64,000 nt of DNA from Candidatus Zixiibacteriota bacterium (lineage in GTDB: Bacteria > Zixibacteria > MSB-5A5 > WJJR01 > JAJRUJ01), in NCBI GenBank assembly GCA_024277855.1, contig JAJRUJ010000087.1, positions 16,191-80,190 of the forward strand, in the 5' to 3' direction. Positions 24,933-33,543 of this stretch are shown piece after piece; positions within the stretch are counted from its first letter, which is position 1; every line of letters starts with the position of its first letter. Below the pieces are notes generated by a model, which had not been told where the DNA came from, did not search any database, and saw only the letters and a list, made by a program, of their open reading frames with translations. A program made the translations under genes and the position numbers.

Positions 24933-26561
24933 CTATTTCTGCATGAACGGATACCGGTAATCGGTCGGCGGAACAAAGGTCTCTTTGGTCGACCGTTGCG
25001 AAACCCAGCGCAGGAGATTGAACATACTTCCCGCTTTGTCGTTGGTTCCCGAGGCCCGACTGCCGCCGAACGGCTGTTGGCCGACCACCGCGCCGGTCGG
25101 TTTGTCGTTGATATAAAAATTGCCCGCCGCATGGCGGAGTTTGGCGGCTAACTCAACGATGGCCTGACGATCACGACTGAATATCGCGCCGGTCAGTGCG
25201 TAGGGCGAGCCGGTGTTACAGTGCTCAAGCGCAAGGTCGATTTCGCGGTCCAGGTAGACATAGACTGTCAACACCGGGCCAAAAATTTCTTCGCACATCA
25301 ACTTGAATTTTGGATTGGTTGCCTGAATCACCGTCGGCTCGATGAAATACCCCTTTGAATCGTCATGCCCACCGCCACAGAGGATCTCGGCGTCGCCGGA
25401 GTTTTTGGCATACTCGATATACTCGGCAATGCTGTCGAACGCCGGTTTGTCGATCACTGCGTTCATGAAATTGGTGAAATCACGTGGGTCGCCCATCGTG
25501 ATCGTCTCAATTTCGGCCAGCAGACGTTCTTTGACTTCCGGCCAGAGCGACTCGGGCATGAACACCCGCGAAGCCGCCGAACATTTCTGTCCCTGATACT
25601 CGAAAGCCCCGCGCACCATCGCCGTGACCAGCGACGGAATATCCGCCGAGGGATGCGCAAAGATGAAATCCTTGCCGCCGGTCTCGCCGACTATCCGTGG
25701 ATATGTGTGATACTGCTTGATGTTCTTGCCGATCGTCTCCCACATCCCCTGGAATACCGCCGTCGACCCGGTAAAATGCACGCCGGCCAACTCGGGTGAG
25801 GCCAGCGCCGGGTTGCCGATCTGTCCGCCCGGACCCGGAACCATATTGATCACTCCCGGCGGCAGACCGGCCTTTTCGAGGATTTTCATGAGATAATAGG
25901 CCGAGTAGACCGCCGACGATGCCGGTTTCCAGACCGAACAGCAGCCCATCAACGTCGGTGCGGTCGGCAGATTTCCGGCAATTGAGGTAAAATTAAACGG
26001 TGTTACCGCGAAAATGAATCCCTCCAGCGCCCGATGCTCGACATAATTCCAGCACCCCGGTGCCGACCAGGGCTGTTGCTGATATAGGGTTTGCGCAAAA
26101 TATGGATTGAATCGGTAGAAATCGATCAACTCGCAGGCCGCATCGACCTCGGCCTGAAAAACATTCTTGCTTTGGCCGAGCATTGTCGCCGCATTCAGAA
26201 TGTTGCGATACGGTCCGGCGAGCAGGTCGGCGGCCTTTAACATGGCCGACGCCCGCGCTTCCCACGGCATCTCGGACCATTCGGCAAATGCCTCGCGAGA
26301 TGCTTTGATTGCCATTTCAACTTCTTTGGCGCCGCCCTTGTGGTAGCGGCCGAGCAGATGGCCATGATCGTGCGGCATCCGGCAATCGCCAAAATTACCG
26401 GTCGTTATCTCTTTCCCGCCGATTATCAGCGGAATCTCAATCTGCTCGGCGGCCATGCTGTCGAGTTGTTCGGTCAGAGATTCCCGTTCCGGCGAACCGG
26501 GCCGGTAAGAGAGGATTGGTTCATTCTCCGGGAACGGCACGTCAATAAACGCATTATGCAT
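24933..26561 (-). CDS. pruA: L-glutamate gamma-semialdehyde (delta-1-pyrroline-5-carboxylate) dehydrogenase
   Basis: This monofunctional 542-residue ALDH4-type enzyme oxidises glutamate semialdehyde to glutamate with NAD+ in proline and arginine degradation. Landmarks include IIGGKEITTGNFG, VTPFNFTSIAGNLPTAPTLM, the GSTAVF nucleotide loop, the general base in VGETGGKDFIF (about Glu293), the catalytic cysteine in QGQKCSAASR (about Cys327) and CEEIFGPVLTVYVY. Length and the long N-terminus match the ALDH4A1/RocA-like form rather than the PutA fusion. No proline dehydrogenase gene is in the window. It has its own promoter 43-80 nt upstream. Confidence 0.95.
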   Translation of the reverse strand: MHNAFIDVPFPENEPILSYRPGSPERESLTEQLDSMAAEQIEIPLIIGGKEITTGNFGDCRMPHDHGHLLGRYHKGGAKEVEMAIKASREAFAEWSEMPWEARASAMLKAADLLAGPYRNILNAATMLGQSKNVFQAEVDAACELIDFYRFNPYFAQTLYQQQPWSAPGCWNYVEHRALEGFIFAVTPFNFTSIAGNLPTAPTLMGCCSVWKPASSAVYSAYYLMKILEKAGLPPGVINMVPGPGGQIGNPALASPELAGVHFTGSTAVFQGMWETIGKNIKQYHTYPRIVGETGGKDFIFAHPSADIPSLVTAMVRGAFEYQGQKCSAASRVFMPESLWPEVKERLLAEIETITMGDPRDFTNFMNAVIDKPAFDSIAEYIEYAKNSGDAEILCGGGHDDSKGYFIEPTVIQATNPKFKLMCEEIFGPVLTVYVYLDREIDLALEHCNTGSPYALTGAIFSRDRQAIVELAAKLRHAAGNFYINDKPTGAVVGQQPFGGSRASGTNDKAGSMFNLLRWVSQRSTKETFVPPTDYRYPFMQK

Positions 26562-26834
26562 ATAGTCAAACCCCCGTCAGAGTTATCACACCGATTGCTT
26601 TCGAATCGTTATTATACCCAAAATACCGGGCATATTTCAATCTCCATTTTGCCCGGAATGGCAAGGACTGTTTCCGCAGAAACCGGCGGATCATTCGTCT
26701 TTTTCGTTCGATCCGTCGGTCAAACCTGTGTAATTCCGGTTGGTTTTTCTTGTCCTAACTTGTGAGATGAAGTACTGTTAGGTCAGACACGTTTTCCCGG
26801 TTCGTCTGCCGGGGGAAGGGATAGCGAGCCGCCT
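26562..26834. other. Divergent promoter region between pruA and the redox cassette
   Basis: No gene is seen in these 273 nt. The pruA side carries a strong promoter. On the plus strand I find only a poor pair (TTGTCC and TACTGT, 17 bp apart, about 26749-26777) for the DUF6599-like operon. Confidence 0.5.
26611..26640 (-). promoter_or_regulatory. pruA promoter
   Basis: On the minus strand TTGAAA (26635-26640, 5/6) and a perfect TATAAT (26611-26616) are 18 bp apart. Transcription would begin near 26604, about 43 nt before the pruA ATG. Confidence 0.6.
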
Positions 26835-27821
26835 ATGGCACGAAAACGGACCAGTCGGATTTCAATCTGGGCACGGATTGCCCTGTTGATCCCTCTGCCG
26901 GTCATTGCATTCCTGATCTATTTGTCCGGAAACCAACCGCGTGAAGGATTATTTGTCTCCACCGCCTTCTCTGACCAACCGCCGGCCACGATCCTGACGA
27001 CGCCGGTATCACTACCCAATAAACTCCCCGAGGCAGATTTCCTGCTGGTGGATACAATCCAGTTTTACGATGCCGACAACCTCTACTTGAAGATCGACGG
27101 ACATGACGCCGCTTTTTTCCGTTTCGGGTTTGTCTCGCTGACCTTCGCCGACTATCGTGGTCCCGACAGCGCCCTGGTCGATCTCTATGTCTATCGGCTG
27201 AACCGCCGCGAGAACGCCCTGGGGGTCTATGCTGCTGAGCGTTCCGAAGATCGTGCAAACCTCCAAATTGCCGATACAGGATATCGTTCCGGCGGGGCCA
27301 CGTTTATCCAGCGTGGTCCATTTTATATTCAAATCATCCCGGAACCGCCCGGCGTGGTTACCGATAAAGCGGCGGCCGAGATTGTCGAAATCCTTTCAAA
27401 ACTTATTCCCGCTTCGGCCGCACCCCTGGCCCAATTGGCTCGCTTTCCCGCCGGATCGCGGCTCGAAAACTCTGATGGGTATTTCCCCGATAATGCATTC
27501 GGCACTGACTTTGTCGGAGACATTTATACTACCGAGTACAAAACGACCGGTAACCCGGTGACGGCCTTCTATCATCAGTCCGACTCGGCGCGCGCAATGT
27601 TCGACCGCTACCGACTATTTCTCGATGGCAACGCCGAAAAAGACCAACCGCTCACCATTAACGGTGTTCACGTGTATCGCTATCTCGATTATGGTGAGTT
27701 GGCCTGGATCTTCACCGTTGATGACATTTTTGCCGGTCTGTCCGGAGAGGCAAAGACCGAGGACGCAATACAACTCGTCACCCAATTGATTTCGTCGTTT
27801 AATCGGGGAAGAGCGGAGTAA
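26835..27821 (+). CDS. Membrane-anchored DUF6599-like protein
   Basis: This 328-residue protein has one N-terminal membrane segment (residues about 10-28) and an exported remainder without metal-binding cysteines. The order of conserved features (KLPEADFLLVDTIQFYDADN, a central FRFGFVSLTFADY strand pair, IYTTEYKTTGN and a late VYRYLDYGELAWIFTVDD) fits what I recall of DUF6599 proteins, which often accompany DUF362 and polyferredoxin genes. No function is established. It is followed after 7 nt by the DUF362 gene and is the first gene of a four-gene redox cassette, so it may be a periplasmic accessory or sensor for the system (inference). Confidence 0.7.
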   Translation: MARKRTSRISIWARIALLIPLPVIAFLIYLSGNQPREGLFVSTAFSDQPPATILTTPVSLPNKLPEADFLLVDTIQFYDADNLYLKIDGHDAAFFRFGFVSLTFADYRGPDSALVDLYVYRLNRRENALGVYAAERSEDRANLQIADTGYRSGGATFIQRGPFYIQIIPEPPGVVTDKAAAEIVEILSKLIPASAAPLAQLARFPAGSRLENSDGYFPDNAFGTDFVGDIYTTEYKTTGNPVTAFYHQSDSARAMFDRYRLFLDGNAEKDQPLTINGVHVYRYLDYGELAWIFTVDDIFAGLSGEAKTEDAIQLVTQLISSFNRGRAE

Positions 27822-27828
27822 CCGGGCA

Positions 27829-28785
27829 ATGCAGCGCAGGCAATTCCTCATCCAGACTGCAAAGGCCTCTGCTATGGCGTTAGGGGTCACCGGCGCCGGC
27901 ATCTGGCTGGCCGGTCGCAAGGCGACCGAATCCGATCGTGTGTTTGCCATCCCCGACTATTCGATCCCGCAGGATCGTCTCACCCGGAATTTTGTCGTTG
28001 TGCGCGGCACCAATCCAGCGGCGATGGTCACTGCCGGGATGACCGAGTTGGGCGGTATCGGCAAATTTATTTCTCCGGGAGACCGCGTGTTGGTCAAACC
28101 CAATGTCGGTTTCGACCGACCGTCGTTTATGGGGGCAACCACCTCACCTGAAGTCACTGGAGCAGTGGTGCGCGCCGTTTTGGCGGCCGGCGCCGCCCGG
28201 GTGGTCGTATCGGATAACCCGATCAATTCTCCCGCGGCCAGTTTTGGCCGCTCCGGGATCGGAACTGCGGTCGCGCAGGCCGGCGGGGAGGTTCGCTATC
28301 TGTCCGAGAATGATTTTCGGGAGACTCATATCGGCGGCGTGGCCCTTGGACAATTCACCACCGCCGCCGCGTTGCTGGGTGGCGTGGATAAAGTAATCGG
28401 CCTGCCCACCCTCAAAGACCACAACCTCTCGGGTATGTCGTTTGCCATGAAAAACTGGTATGGGTTGCTGGGCCTTGGCCGCAATCGCTTCCATCAGGAC
28501 ATCCAGAATGTGATCGCCGATTTGGCGTTTATGATCAAGCCGACATTGGTCATCGGCGACGCCACCCGCATCCTGACCAAAAATGGTCCGACCGGTGGCT
28601 CGCCCTCCGACGTTAAACCCGGCGGCACGCTCATCTTCTCCACCGACGCCGTGGCGGTTGATGCCTTCGGCCGTGAGATGCTCAAACGGTCTGCGGATAT
28701 CTGCCGGTATATCCAACTGGCCGCCGACCGCGGGATCGGCACTTCCGACTACAACAGTCTGGGCTATATGGAGGTGCACGTCTAA
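27829..28785 (+). CDS. DUF362-domain protein with Tat-type signal
   Basis: At 318 residues this is a standard DUF362 protein. The N-terminus MQRRQFLIQT followed by an Ala/Gly-rich hydrophobic stretch is a twin-arginine signal, so it is exported folded. The body shows the family pattern GDRVLVKPNVGFDRPSF, the ATTSPEVTGAVVRAVLAAGA block, VIGLPTLKDHNLSGMSFAMK and VIGDATRILTKNGPTGG. DUF362 proteins are linked genetically to iron-sulfur and ferredoxin proteins, but their reaction is not settled. The C-terminal ferredoxin domain present in some members is absent here and may be supplied by the next gene. Its stop overlaps that gene's start by one base (TAATG). Confidence 0.88.
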   Translation: MQRRQFLIQTAKASAMALGVTGAGIWLAGRKATESDRVFAIPDYSIPQDRLTRNFVVVRGTNPAAMVTAGMTELGGIGKFISPGDRVLVKPNVGFDRPSFMGATTSPEVTGAVVRAVLAAGAARVVVSDNPINSPAASFGRSGIGTAVAQAGGEVRYLSENDFRETHIGGVALGQFTTAAALLGGVDKVIGLPTLKDHNLSGMSFAMKNWYGLLGLGRNRFHQDIQNVIADLAFMIKPTLVIGDATRILTKNGPTGGSPSDVKPGGTLIFSTDAVAVDAFGREMLKRSADICRYIQLAADRGIGTSDYNSLGYMEVHV

Positions 28786-30305
28786 TGCGCACCATCCGAG
28801 CGATTTATCAGTTGTTTTTCCTCGGGTTGTTCCTGCTTTTGCTGTATTGGGCGAGTTACGACCGGTTGGCCGGTTATCCGGTGCGGCTTTTCCTCGATAC
28901 CGATCCGCTGGTCGCGGTCGGCACGGTACTTTCAACCGGTACTCTATATCGCGCGCTCTGGTACGCAATTCCCCTTCTTGTCCTGACTATTTTCCTCGGA
29001 CGGTTCTATTGCGGCTGGATCTGTCCGCTGGGTGCGCTCCAGGATTTTGCTGCGCTGTTACGCCGCTCCCGGTTGAAAAAAAATATTCATGATAACGACT
29101 ATCGCCCGATCTATCGTTTGAAATACCTGATCCTGACCACTTTTTTGGTCATGGCCGCCTTTGGAATGCTGCAAATCGGCCTGCTCGATCCACTGGTCCT
29201 GCTTACGCGGGCGATGACTACGTCGGTTCTCCCATCTATTGACCGGGGTGAGAGTTGGCTGTTTCTCACCTCTCGTGAATTTGACCTGGGTTGGATCGCC
29301 GGCCTGCTCTTGATCTCGGTCCTGATCGCCGCGGTCTACCGGCCGCGACTCTGGTGCAAATTGCTCTGTCCGCTTGGCGCCTTGCTGGGGGTTTTCTCCC
29401 GTTGGTCGATTTTTCATGTTCGCCGCTCATTGGATAATTGCGATGATTGTCGGATCTGCGCGGCCAATTGCCCGGCGGGGGCCGAGCCGGATAAGAACCT
29501 GCGCAAATCCGAATGTATGCTTCTGTTAAACTGCCTGGAGACGTGCCCGTCGGGATCGATTTCTTTTGGCGTGATGAATGACCAGGCGCCGTTGCCGGTA
29601 GCCGGGCCGAATCTGACTCGTCGTCGGATTGCCGGGGCTGCACTGGCTGGTTTGGCGGTGCCGCTGGTCTTCCGTTCGCGTCCTTCGATTGTCGATACAC
29701 CAAGGCCCCAGCTTATCCGGCCGCCGGGATCGCTGGCCGAACCGGATTTTCTCGCCCGTTGTATTAAGTGTGAAGAATGTATGCAGATCTGCCCAACCAA
29801 TGTCCTGCAACCGTCGATGACCGAGGCGGGGATTGAGGGGTTCTGGACCCCGGTGCTTAAAAACACCATCGGCTATTGCGAAGTCAACTGTGTGCTCTGC
29901 GGAGAGGTTTGTCCCACCGGGGCAATCGACAAAATCACCCTCGACCAAAAACAGGGGAGAGGTGAATTCAAGGGCAAACCAATTGTCCTCGGTACCGCTT
30001 TCTTTGACCGCGGCCGGTGCCTCCCCTGGGCGATGAACCGGCCATGCGTTGTCTGTCAGGAAGTCTGTCCGACCTCGCCCAAAGCGATCATTACCGACGA
30101 GGTGGTTGTCTATGAGGGCGATAAACGTATCGAATTAAAACGACCCCGGATTGAACCTGATCTTTGCATCGGTTGCGGTATTTGTGAACACGAATGCCCG
30201 GTTGTCGACCGCCGCGCAGTCTATGTCACCTCGGTCGGCGAAACTCGCTCAGAAAAAAATCGGATGATTCTTGATACACCGGTATCTACTGGAGGTAAAT
30301 CATGA
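28785..30305 (+). CDS. NapH/NosR-like membrane polyferredoxin
   Basis: This 506-residue protein combines about five membrane segments with many cysteine clusters. FYCGWICPLGALQ (about residue 70) and LWCKLLCPLGALLG (about 190) are the paired CxxxCP motifs of NapH/NosR/RdxA-type quinol-oxidising electron-transfer proteins. Further on are CDDCRICAANCP, CLETCPSG, CIKCEECMQICP, CEVNCVLCGEVCP, CVVCQEVCP and CIGCGICEHECP, enough ligands for four or more 4Fe-4S clusters. A Tat-like or membrane stretch around residue 280 separates the two halves. It probably carries electrons between the quinone pool and the exported DUF362 and aldo/keto reductase partners. The start overlaps the DUF362 stop, and its own stop overlaps the next start (ATGA). 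Confidence 0.9.
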   Translation: MRTIRAIYQLFFLGLFLLLLYWASYDRLAGYPVRLFLDTDPLVAVGTVLSTGTLYRALWYAIPLLVLTIFLGRFYCGWICPLGALQDFAALLRRSRLKKNIHDNDYRPIYRLKYLILTTFLVMAAFGMLQIGLLDPLVLLTRAMTTSVLPSIDRGESWLFLTSREFDLGWIAGLLLISVLIAAVYRPRLWCKLLCPLGALLGVFSRWSIFHVRRSLDNCDDCRICAANCPAGAEPDKNLRKSECMLLLNCLETCPSGSISFGVMNDQAPLPVAGPNLTRRRIAGAALAGLAVPLVFRSRPSIVDTPRPQLIRPPGSLAEPDFLARCIKCEECMQICPTNVLQPSMTEAGIEGFWTPVLKNTIGYCEVNCVLCGEVCPTGAIDKITLDQKQGRGEFKGKPIVLGTAFFDRGRCLPWAMNRPCVVCQEVCPTSPKAIITDEVVVYEGDKRIELKRPRIEPDLCIGCGICEHECPVVDRRAVYVTSVGETRSEKNRMILDTPVSTGGKS

Positions 30306-31537
30306 GACGCCGTGAATTCATTCGTTCTGTCGGTCTTGGCGCGGCAGCTGTCGCCTCTGCCGGCGTTGTTGGCTGTACGAAAAGCGATGTGCCGGCAACA
30401 AAAGGGGAGACCGCGGCCCGGACTGCCGACCAGGCCATCAAGTCTTATCGCGAAATCGGCACGACCGGTTTGAAAATGTCCGACATCTCCATGGGGTGTG
30501 GGCAACTGGATAACCCGTATGTTGTCGAACGGGCCATTGATGTTGGTATAAACTATTTCGATACGGCCCCCGATTATGGCAACGGTCAATCTGAAATCAC
30601 CCTGGGTAAAGTCTTCAAAGATCCCGCCAAGCGCGACAAATGTATCATCTGTACCAAAATTTGCGAGCGGGGCGCCTACGGTCAGCATTTAAACGTCGGC
30701 TCATCACCGGCCGAGGTCGTCGCGGTGGTCGAGGGTAGTCTCAAACGACTCAACACCGACCATATTGATTTGATAATGGTCCACGCCATCGGTGAGCGTG
30801 AAAATGACTTGCCCCGGCTGACCGATCCCGGAATGCTGGAGGCCGTAGCCCGGCTTAAAGAACAGGGCAAAATCGGTCATCTCGGTGTTTCCTCTCATGG
30901 CCCGCATTGCATGGAGGATTGCCTGACCGCGGCAATCGAATCGGGTCATTACGCCATGTTCATGCCGGCTTACAATTTTGTTCAGCATGACCGGCTGGGT
31001 GAGGTTCTGCAGAAGGCCCGGGAAAAAGGTGTCGGGGTGGTCGCCATGAAAACACTCAGCGGCGCCAAGGAAGAAGACCTCAGCCGTTTCCAGGCGGACG
31101 GAAGCGATTTGGCTGCGGCTGCCTTCAAATGGGTTTTTACCAATCCGGCGGTAAGTGGTTTGGTGGTGACAATGCGTACAAGCGCCGAGGTGGACAAGTA
31201 TGCCGCCGCTTCCGGCAAGCGGTTTGCCGCTGAGGATCAAGGCCTCCTCAATCAATATTCCACAGAAATCTGGTCTGAGTATTGTCGTACCGGCTGCGGC
31301 GACTGCTTGCCCCATTGCCCTCATGGTGTCGCCATTGCCGAGATCATGCGCTATGATATGTATTTCACCGCTTACGGCGATCATTATAAGGCAATGAAAG
31401 GGTTCCATGATCTCCCGCCGGCGATGAGACCGAATGCCTGCCGCAACTGTTCAGCGCCCTGCCTGCAGGGCTGCGGCTACAATCTCGCTATCCGCGACCG
31501 GCTTCTGGAAGCTGCCGACCGGCTGCAGTTTGTCTAG
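30302..31537 (+). CDS. Tat-exported aldo/keto reductase with C-terminal ferredoxin-like domain
   Basis: This 411-residue protein starts MRRREFIRSVGLG with a twin-arginine signal, including a lipobox-like VVGC. An aldo/keto reductase barrel follows (residues about 45-320), with YREIGTTGLKMSDISMGCG, the catalytic Asp and Tyr in NYFDTAPDYG, Lys in CIICTK and His in LIMVHAIGE. The C-terminal domain has CRTGCGDCLPHCPHGV and a second cluster CRNCSAPCLQGC, typical of AKRs that use iron-sulfur clusters instead of, or beside, NADPH. It should reduce an unknown carbonyl in the periplasm with electrons from the adjacent polyferredoxin. Last gene of the cassette, overlapping the previous gene by four bases. 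Confidence 0.88.
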   Translation: MRRREFIRSVGLGAAAVASAGVVGCTKSDVPATKGETAARTADQAIKSYREIGTTGLKMSDISMGCGQLDNPYVVERAIDVGINYFDTAPDYGNGQSEITLGKVFKDPAKRDKCIICTKICERGAYGQHLNVGSSPAEVVAVVEGSLKRLNTDHIDLIMVHAIGERENDLPRLTDPGMLEAVARLKEQGKIGHLGVSSHGPHCMEDCLTAAIESGHYAMFMPAYNFVQHDRLGEVLQKAREKGVGVVAMKTLSGAKEEDLSRFQADGSDLAAAAFKWVFTNPAVSGLVVTMRTSAEVDKYAAASGKRFAAEDQGLLNQYSTEIWSEYCRTGCGDCLPHCPHGVAIAEIMRYDMYFTAYGDHYKAMKGFHDLPPAMRPNACRNCSAPCLQGCGYNLAIRDRLLEAADRLQFV

Positions 31538-31562
31538 CGTGAATTTAAATGCCTATGGGATG

Positions 31563-31593
31563 AAAAAAGAGCGGTTGCCGTTTGGCCGCCGCT
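31563..31593 (-). terminator. Terminator of the downstream minus-strand GT4 gene
   Basis: On the minus strand AGCGG (31589-31593) and CCGCT (31570-31574) enclose a smaller GCC/GGC pair and are followed by six T residues (31563-31568). It starts four nt after the GT4 stop, in the gap between convergent genes. Confidence 0.5.
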
Positions 31594-31596
31594 TTG

Positions 31597-32565
31597 TCAT
31601 CGGAGATTATGTGCGATCTTGCCACGAGATAAGATGTCTTCACATTTGTGCTGGAAATCATCCATATTACCCCTGGCGAAGACAACTGTGCCCTCCGGCC
31701 GTACGCAAACATCGCTGGCCACCGCCGGACAACCAAAATACAATGCTTCAGCGATACTGATCCCGTACCCGTCCACACAGGTCGGCCGCACCAGCAGATC
31801 GGCCTGCCTAAAAATCGGCCACAACTCTTTTTGTCCGGTCATAAAACAAATATTGTTGCCGAGTTTGCGTTTGGCAATCATCTCCCTGATCTTCCGGTAG
31901 TGGCCGCGTTCGCCGATCTCCGCCAACGCAAAGAGCAACCCGACATTGGGAAATTCAATCTGTAGTCGAGCGATGAGTTCGACACACATATCCAGCCCAT
32001 ACAAATCGATTCCCTCGTGAAAAACCAACCGGAAGGCATTGGCGACGATCAAAGGCCGTCGCTGCTCAATAAAATCGCGGACGTCATTCGAATATGATTG
32101 CCGAATAGTGGTTTCATCCTCAAGTGACGGCGGCAAAAATGCCGGATGAATTGTCGTCGTATCCGGCAGGGAAAATCCCTGCTTATCAAATAGCTCACGC
32201 AGATGCGGCCCGACAAAGACCAGTTCGCCGCAACGACGCAGAAAAAGCTCGACGACCGCCGATTTCACCGGCCCCCAGTTCTCAAGGTCCTGTCCGCTGT
32301 GGATGGTGAGTCGGCATTTGCCGGCAAGATTGCGGGCCAGCAATGCCGACAAAATTCCGGTAGACAGCACATTCAGCTCGATCACGTCGTATGACGATGG
32401 TTGGAGTGAAAGCAAATGAATAAACCGGCCAAAACGATCGGGGTGGCCCACATCGACAGTGTCAACGGTATGTCCCTCGGCCGTCAATTTTCGCCGCAGG
32501 CGAGAGACATAAACTGATACGCCACCAAGCGGGGGGGGAAGTGGGCCGATGATCAGTGTCTTCAT
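31597..32565 (-). CDS. Glycosyltransferase family 4
   Basis: This 322-residue GT-B enzyme begins MKTLIIGPLPPPLGGVSVYV, the glycine-rich acceptor loop of many GT4 proteins. IHSGQDLENWGP resembles the IHG motif, and the donor site reads TCVDGYGISIAEALYFGCPAVAS, with the EX7E position partly changed (Asp in place of the first Glu). I start at 32565, where AGAAAGGA lies about 8 nt upstream, rather than at the in-frame ATG at 32604. A C8 run (32531-32538) encodes the PPP of the motif near codon 10. It stands apart from the main glycan region, next to a carbonic-anhydrase-like gene. Substrates unknown. Confidence 0.87.
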   Translation of the reverse strand: MKTLIIGPLPPPLGGVSVYVSRLRRKLTAEGHTVDTVDVGHPDRFGRFIHLLSLQPSSYDVIELNVLSTGILSALLARNLAGKCRLTIHSGQDLENWGPVKSAVVELFLRRCGELVFVGPHLRELFDKQGFSLPDTTTIHPAFLPPSLEDETTIRQSYSNDVRDFIEQRRPLIVANAFRLVFHEGIDLYGLDMCVELIARLQIEFPNVGLLFALAEIGERGHYRKIREMIAKRKLGNNICFMTGQKELWPIFRQADLLVRPTCVDGYGISIAEALYFGCPAVASDVCVRPEGTVVFARGNMDDFQHKCEDILSRGKIAHNLR

Positions 32566-32636
32566 TTGGGCATCCTTTCTGCAAGCGAAAGATTGCCCGA
32601 ACACTCGATCGGTTCAATGGAATTTTTCAAGACGGG

Positions 32637-33026
32637 TTATTGGACTTCCACGATCTTCCAGTCATCACCATCCTGCGCAAAATGCAGCATGGTAACCGTC
32701 ACATCTGGATAGGCTTTGAGGATTTGGTCTTTCACCTTGCTCATATCCGCAAAAATTGTCTCGCGTTCGGCCTCAATCGATGAAAATGCCGCATGACCGC
32801 CGTATCCGGCACAATCGTCGTGCTGGCTGATGAATATATTGGTCACGCCGTGTTTTTCACAGCAGAGTCCAATATTTTTTAGGGCGAACTCTTTTTGTTT
32901 GCACGCCCCGCCAAATGCGATAATATCGACATCTCCAACCAACCCCCGCCGGTCAATCCACTGGCGCAGAGTTTTTTGCAGCCGGTAATCCATGCAGTGC
33001 AAGATCAGGTTATTGCATTTCCCCAT
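32637..33026 (-). CDS. Mini beta-carbonic-anhydrase-like protein
   Basis: At 129 residues this is well under the roughly 200 of true beta-carbonic anhydrases, yet it keeps the zinc-site pattern. Cys11, Asp13 and Arg15 form the CxDxR motif in LHCMDYRLQ, and His69 and Cys72 form HxxC in SQHDDCAGYGG. The Rossmann-like strand GDVDIIAFGGACK sits between them. Such short homologues are widespread and mostly uncharacterised; activity on CO2 is unproven. GGGAG precedes the ATG by about 8-9 nt. It is separated from the downstream GT4 by 71 nt. Best reading: a zinc protein of the beta-CA fold, function open. Confidence 0.75.
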   Translation of the reverse strand: MGKCNNLILHCMDYRLQKTLRQWIDRRGLVGDVDIIAFGGACKQKEFALKNIGLCCEKHGVTNIFISQHDDCAGYGGHAAFSSIEAERETIFADMSKVKDQILKAYPDVTVTMLHFAQDGDDWKIVEVQ

Positions 33027-33171
33027 GGGTTACTCTCCCAAAAACTTGTTGCTTCTTTGACTTTGGCCGAGAAGATAGCCGATTGTTGCTGATGCCGCAA
33101 GCCGAGCCGCGCAGAAATGCCGATGGGGGGCCTGCTATTACAACCGGTCGTTGCTCGATTGGCGGGAAAAG

Positions 33172-33258
33172 CGGAGAGACTGGGATTCGAACCCAGGAGG
33201 CGCGTTAACACCCACACGCTTTCCAGGCGTGCTCCTTAAACCACTCGGACATCTCTCC
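33172..33258 (-). tRNA. tRNA-Ser (anticodon GGA)
   Basis: The minus strand folds into a long-variable-arm tRNA. The 7-bp acceptor stem is GGAGAGA/TCTCTCC and the discriminator is G at 33172, as usual for tRNA-Ser. The anticodon loop CTGGAAA gives anticodon GGA. There is an extended variable arm and a canonical GGTTCGAATCC T-loop. CCA is not encoded; the flank reads CTTTTCCC, so CCA must be added enzymatically and the T-run may aid termination. Confidence 0.95.
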
Positions 33259-33543
33259 GGTCTGCAACAGATGAACCGGCCCAAAACCCGTCGATCCACG
33301 CACCAATCTTACCGTCTACGTCATTTGAAATCAAGCAATTTCAAGCCGTGAACGTCTCCACGGCAATCTCAATGAGAACCTTTGCCACCGAGGGAGTTCA
33401 AATGTACATTCGAACGAGCCAATTTTGGCGCAAAGGGGAGCTGAATCGGGTAGATTGGTCGATAAATCAAAGATAGGGCCACGTCGCAACGGCTAAATCG
33501 AGTTGACAGAACAAGTATATGCCAAACCCCGATAGGTAACAAA
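33259..33543. other. 285-nt intergenic region upstream of tRNA-Ser and the polysaccharide run
   Basis: No gene is seen. It contains the tRNA promoter (33306-33334), a perfect 7-bp inverted repeat TTGAAAT...ATTTCAA (33325-33344) overlapping that promoter's -35, and an orphan TTGACA (33503-33508) without a properly spaced -10 on the plus strand. Confidence 0.5.
33306..33334 (-). promoter_or_regulatory. Candidate tRNA-Ser promoter with overlapping inverted repeat
   Basis: On the minus strand TTGATT (33329-33334) and TAAGAT (33306-33311) are 17 bp apart, each 4/6. The start would fall about 40 nt before the tRNA. An inverted repeat at 33325-33344 overlaps the -35. Confidence 0.4.

Noticed and set aside
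33503..33508. Perfect TTGACA as promoter for the polysaccharide run
   Set aside because: No acceptable -10 at 15-19 bp; the only TATATG is 7 bp away.
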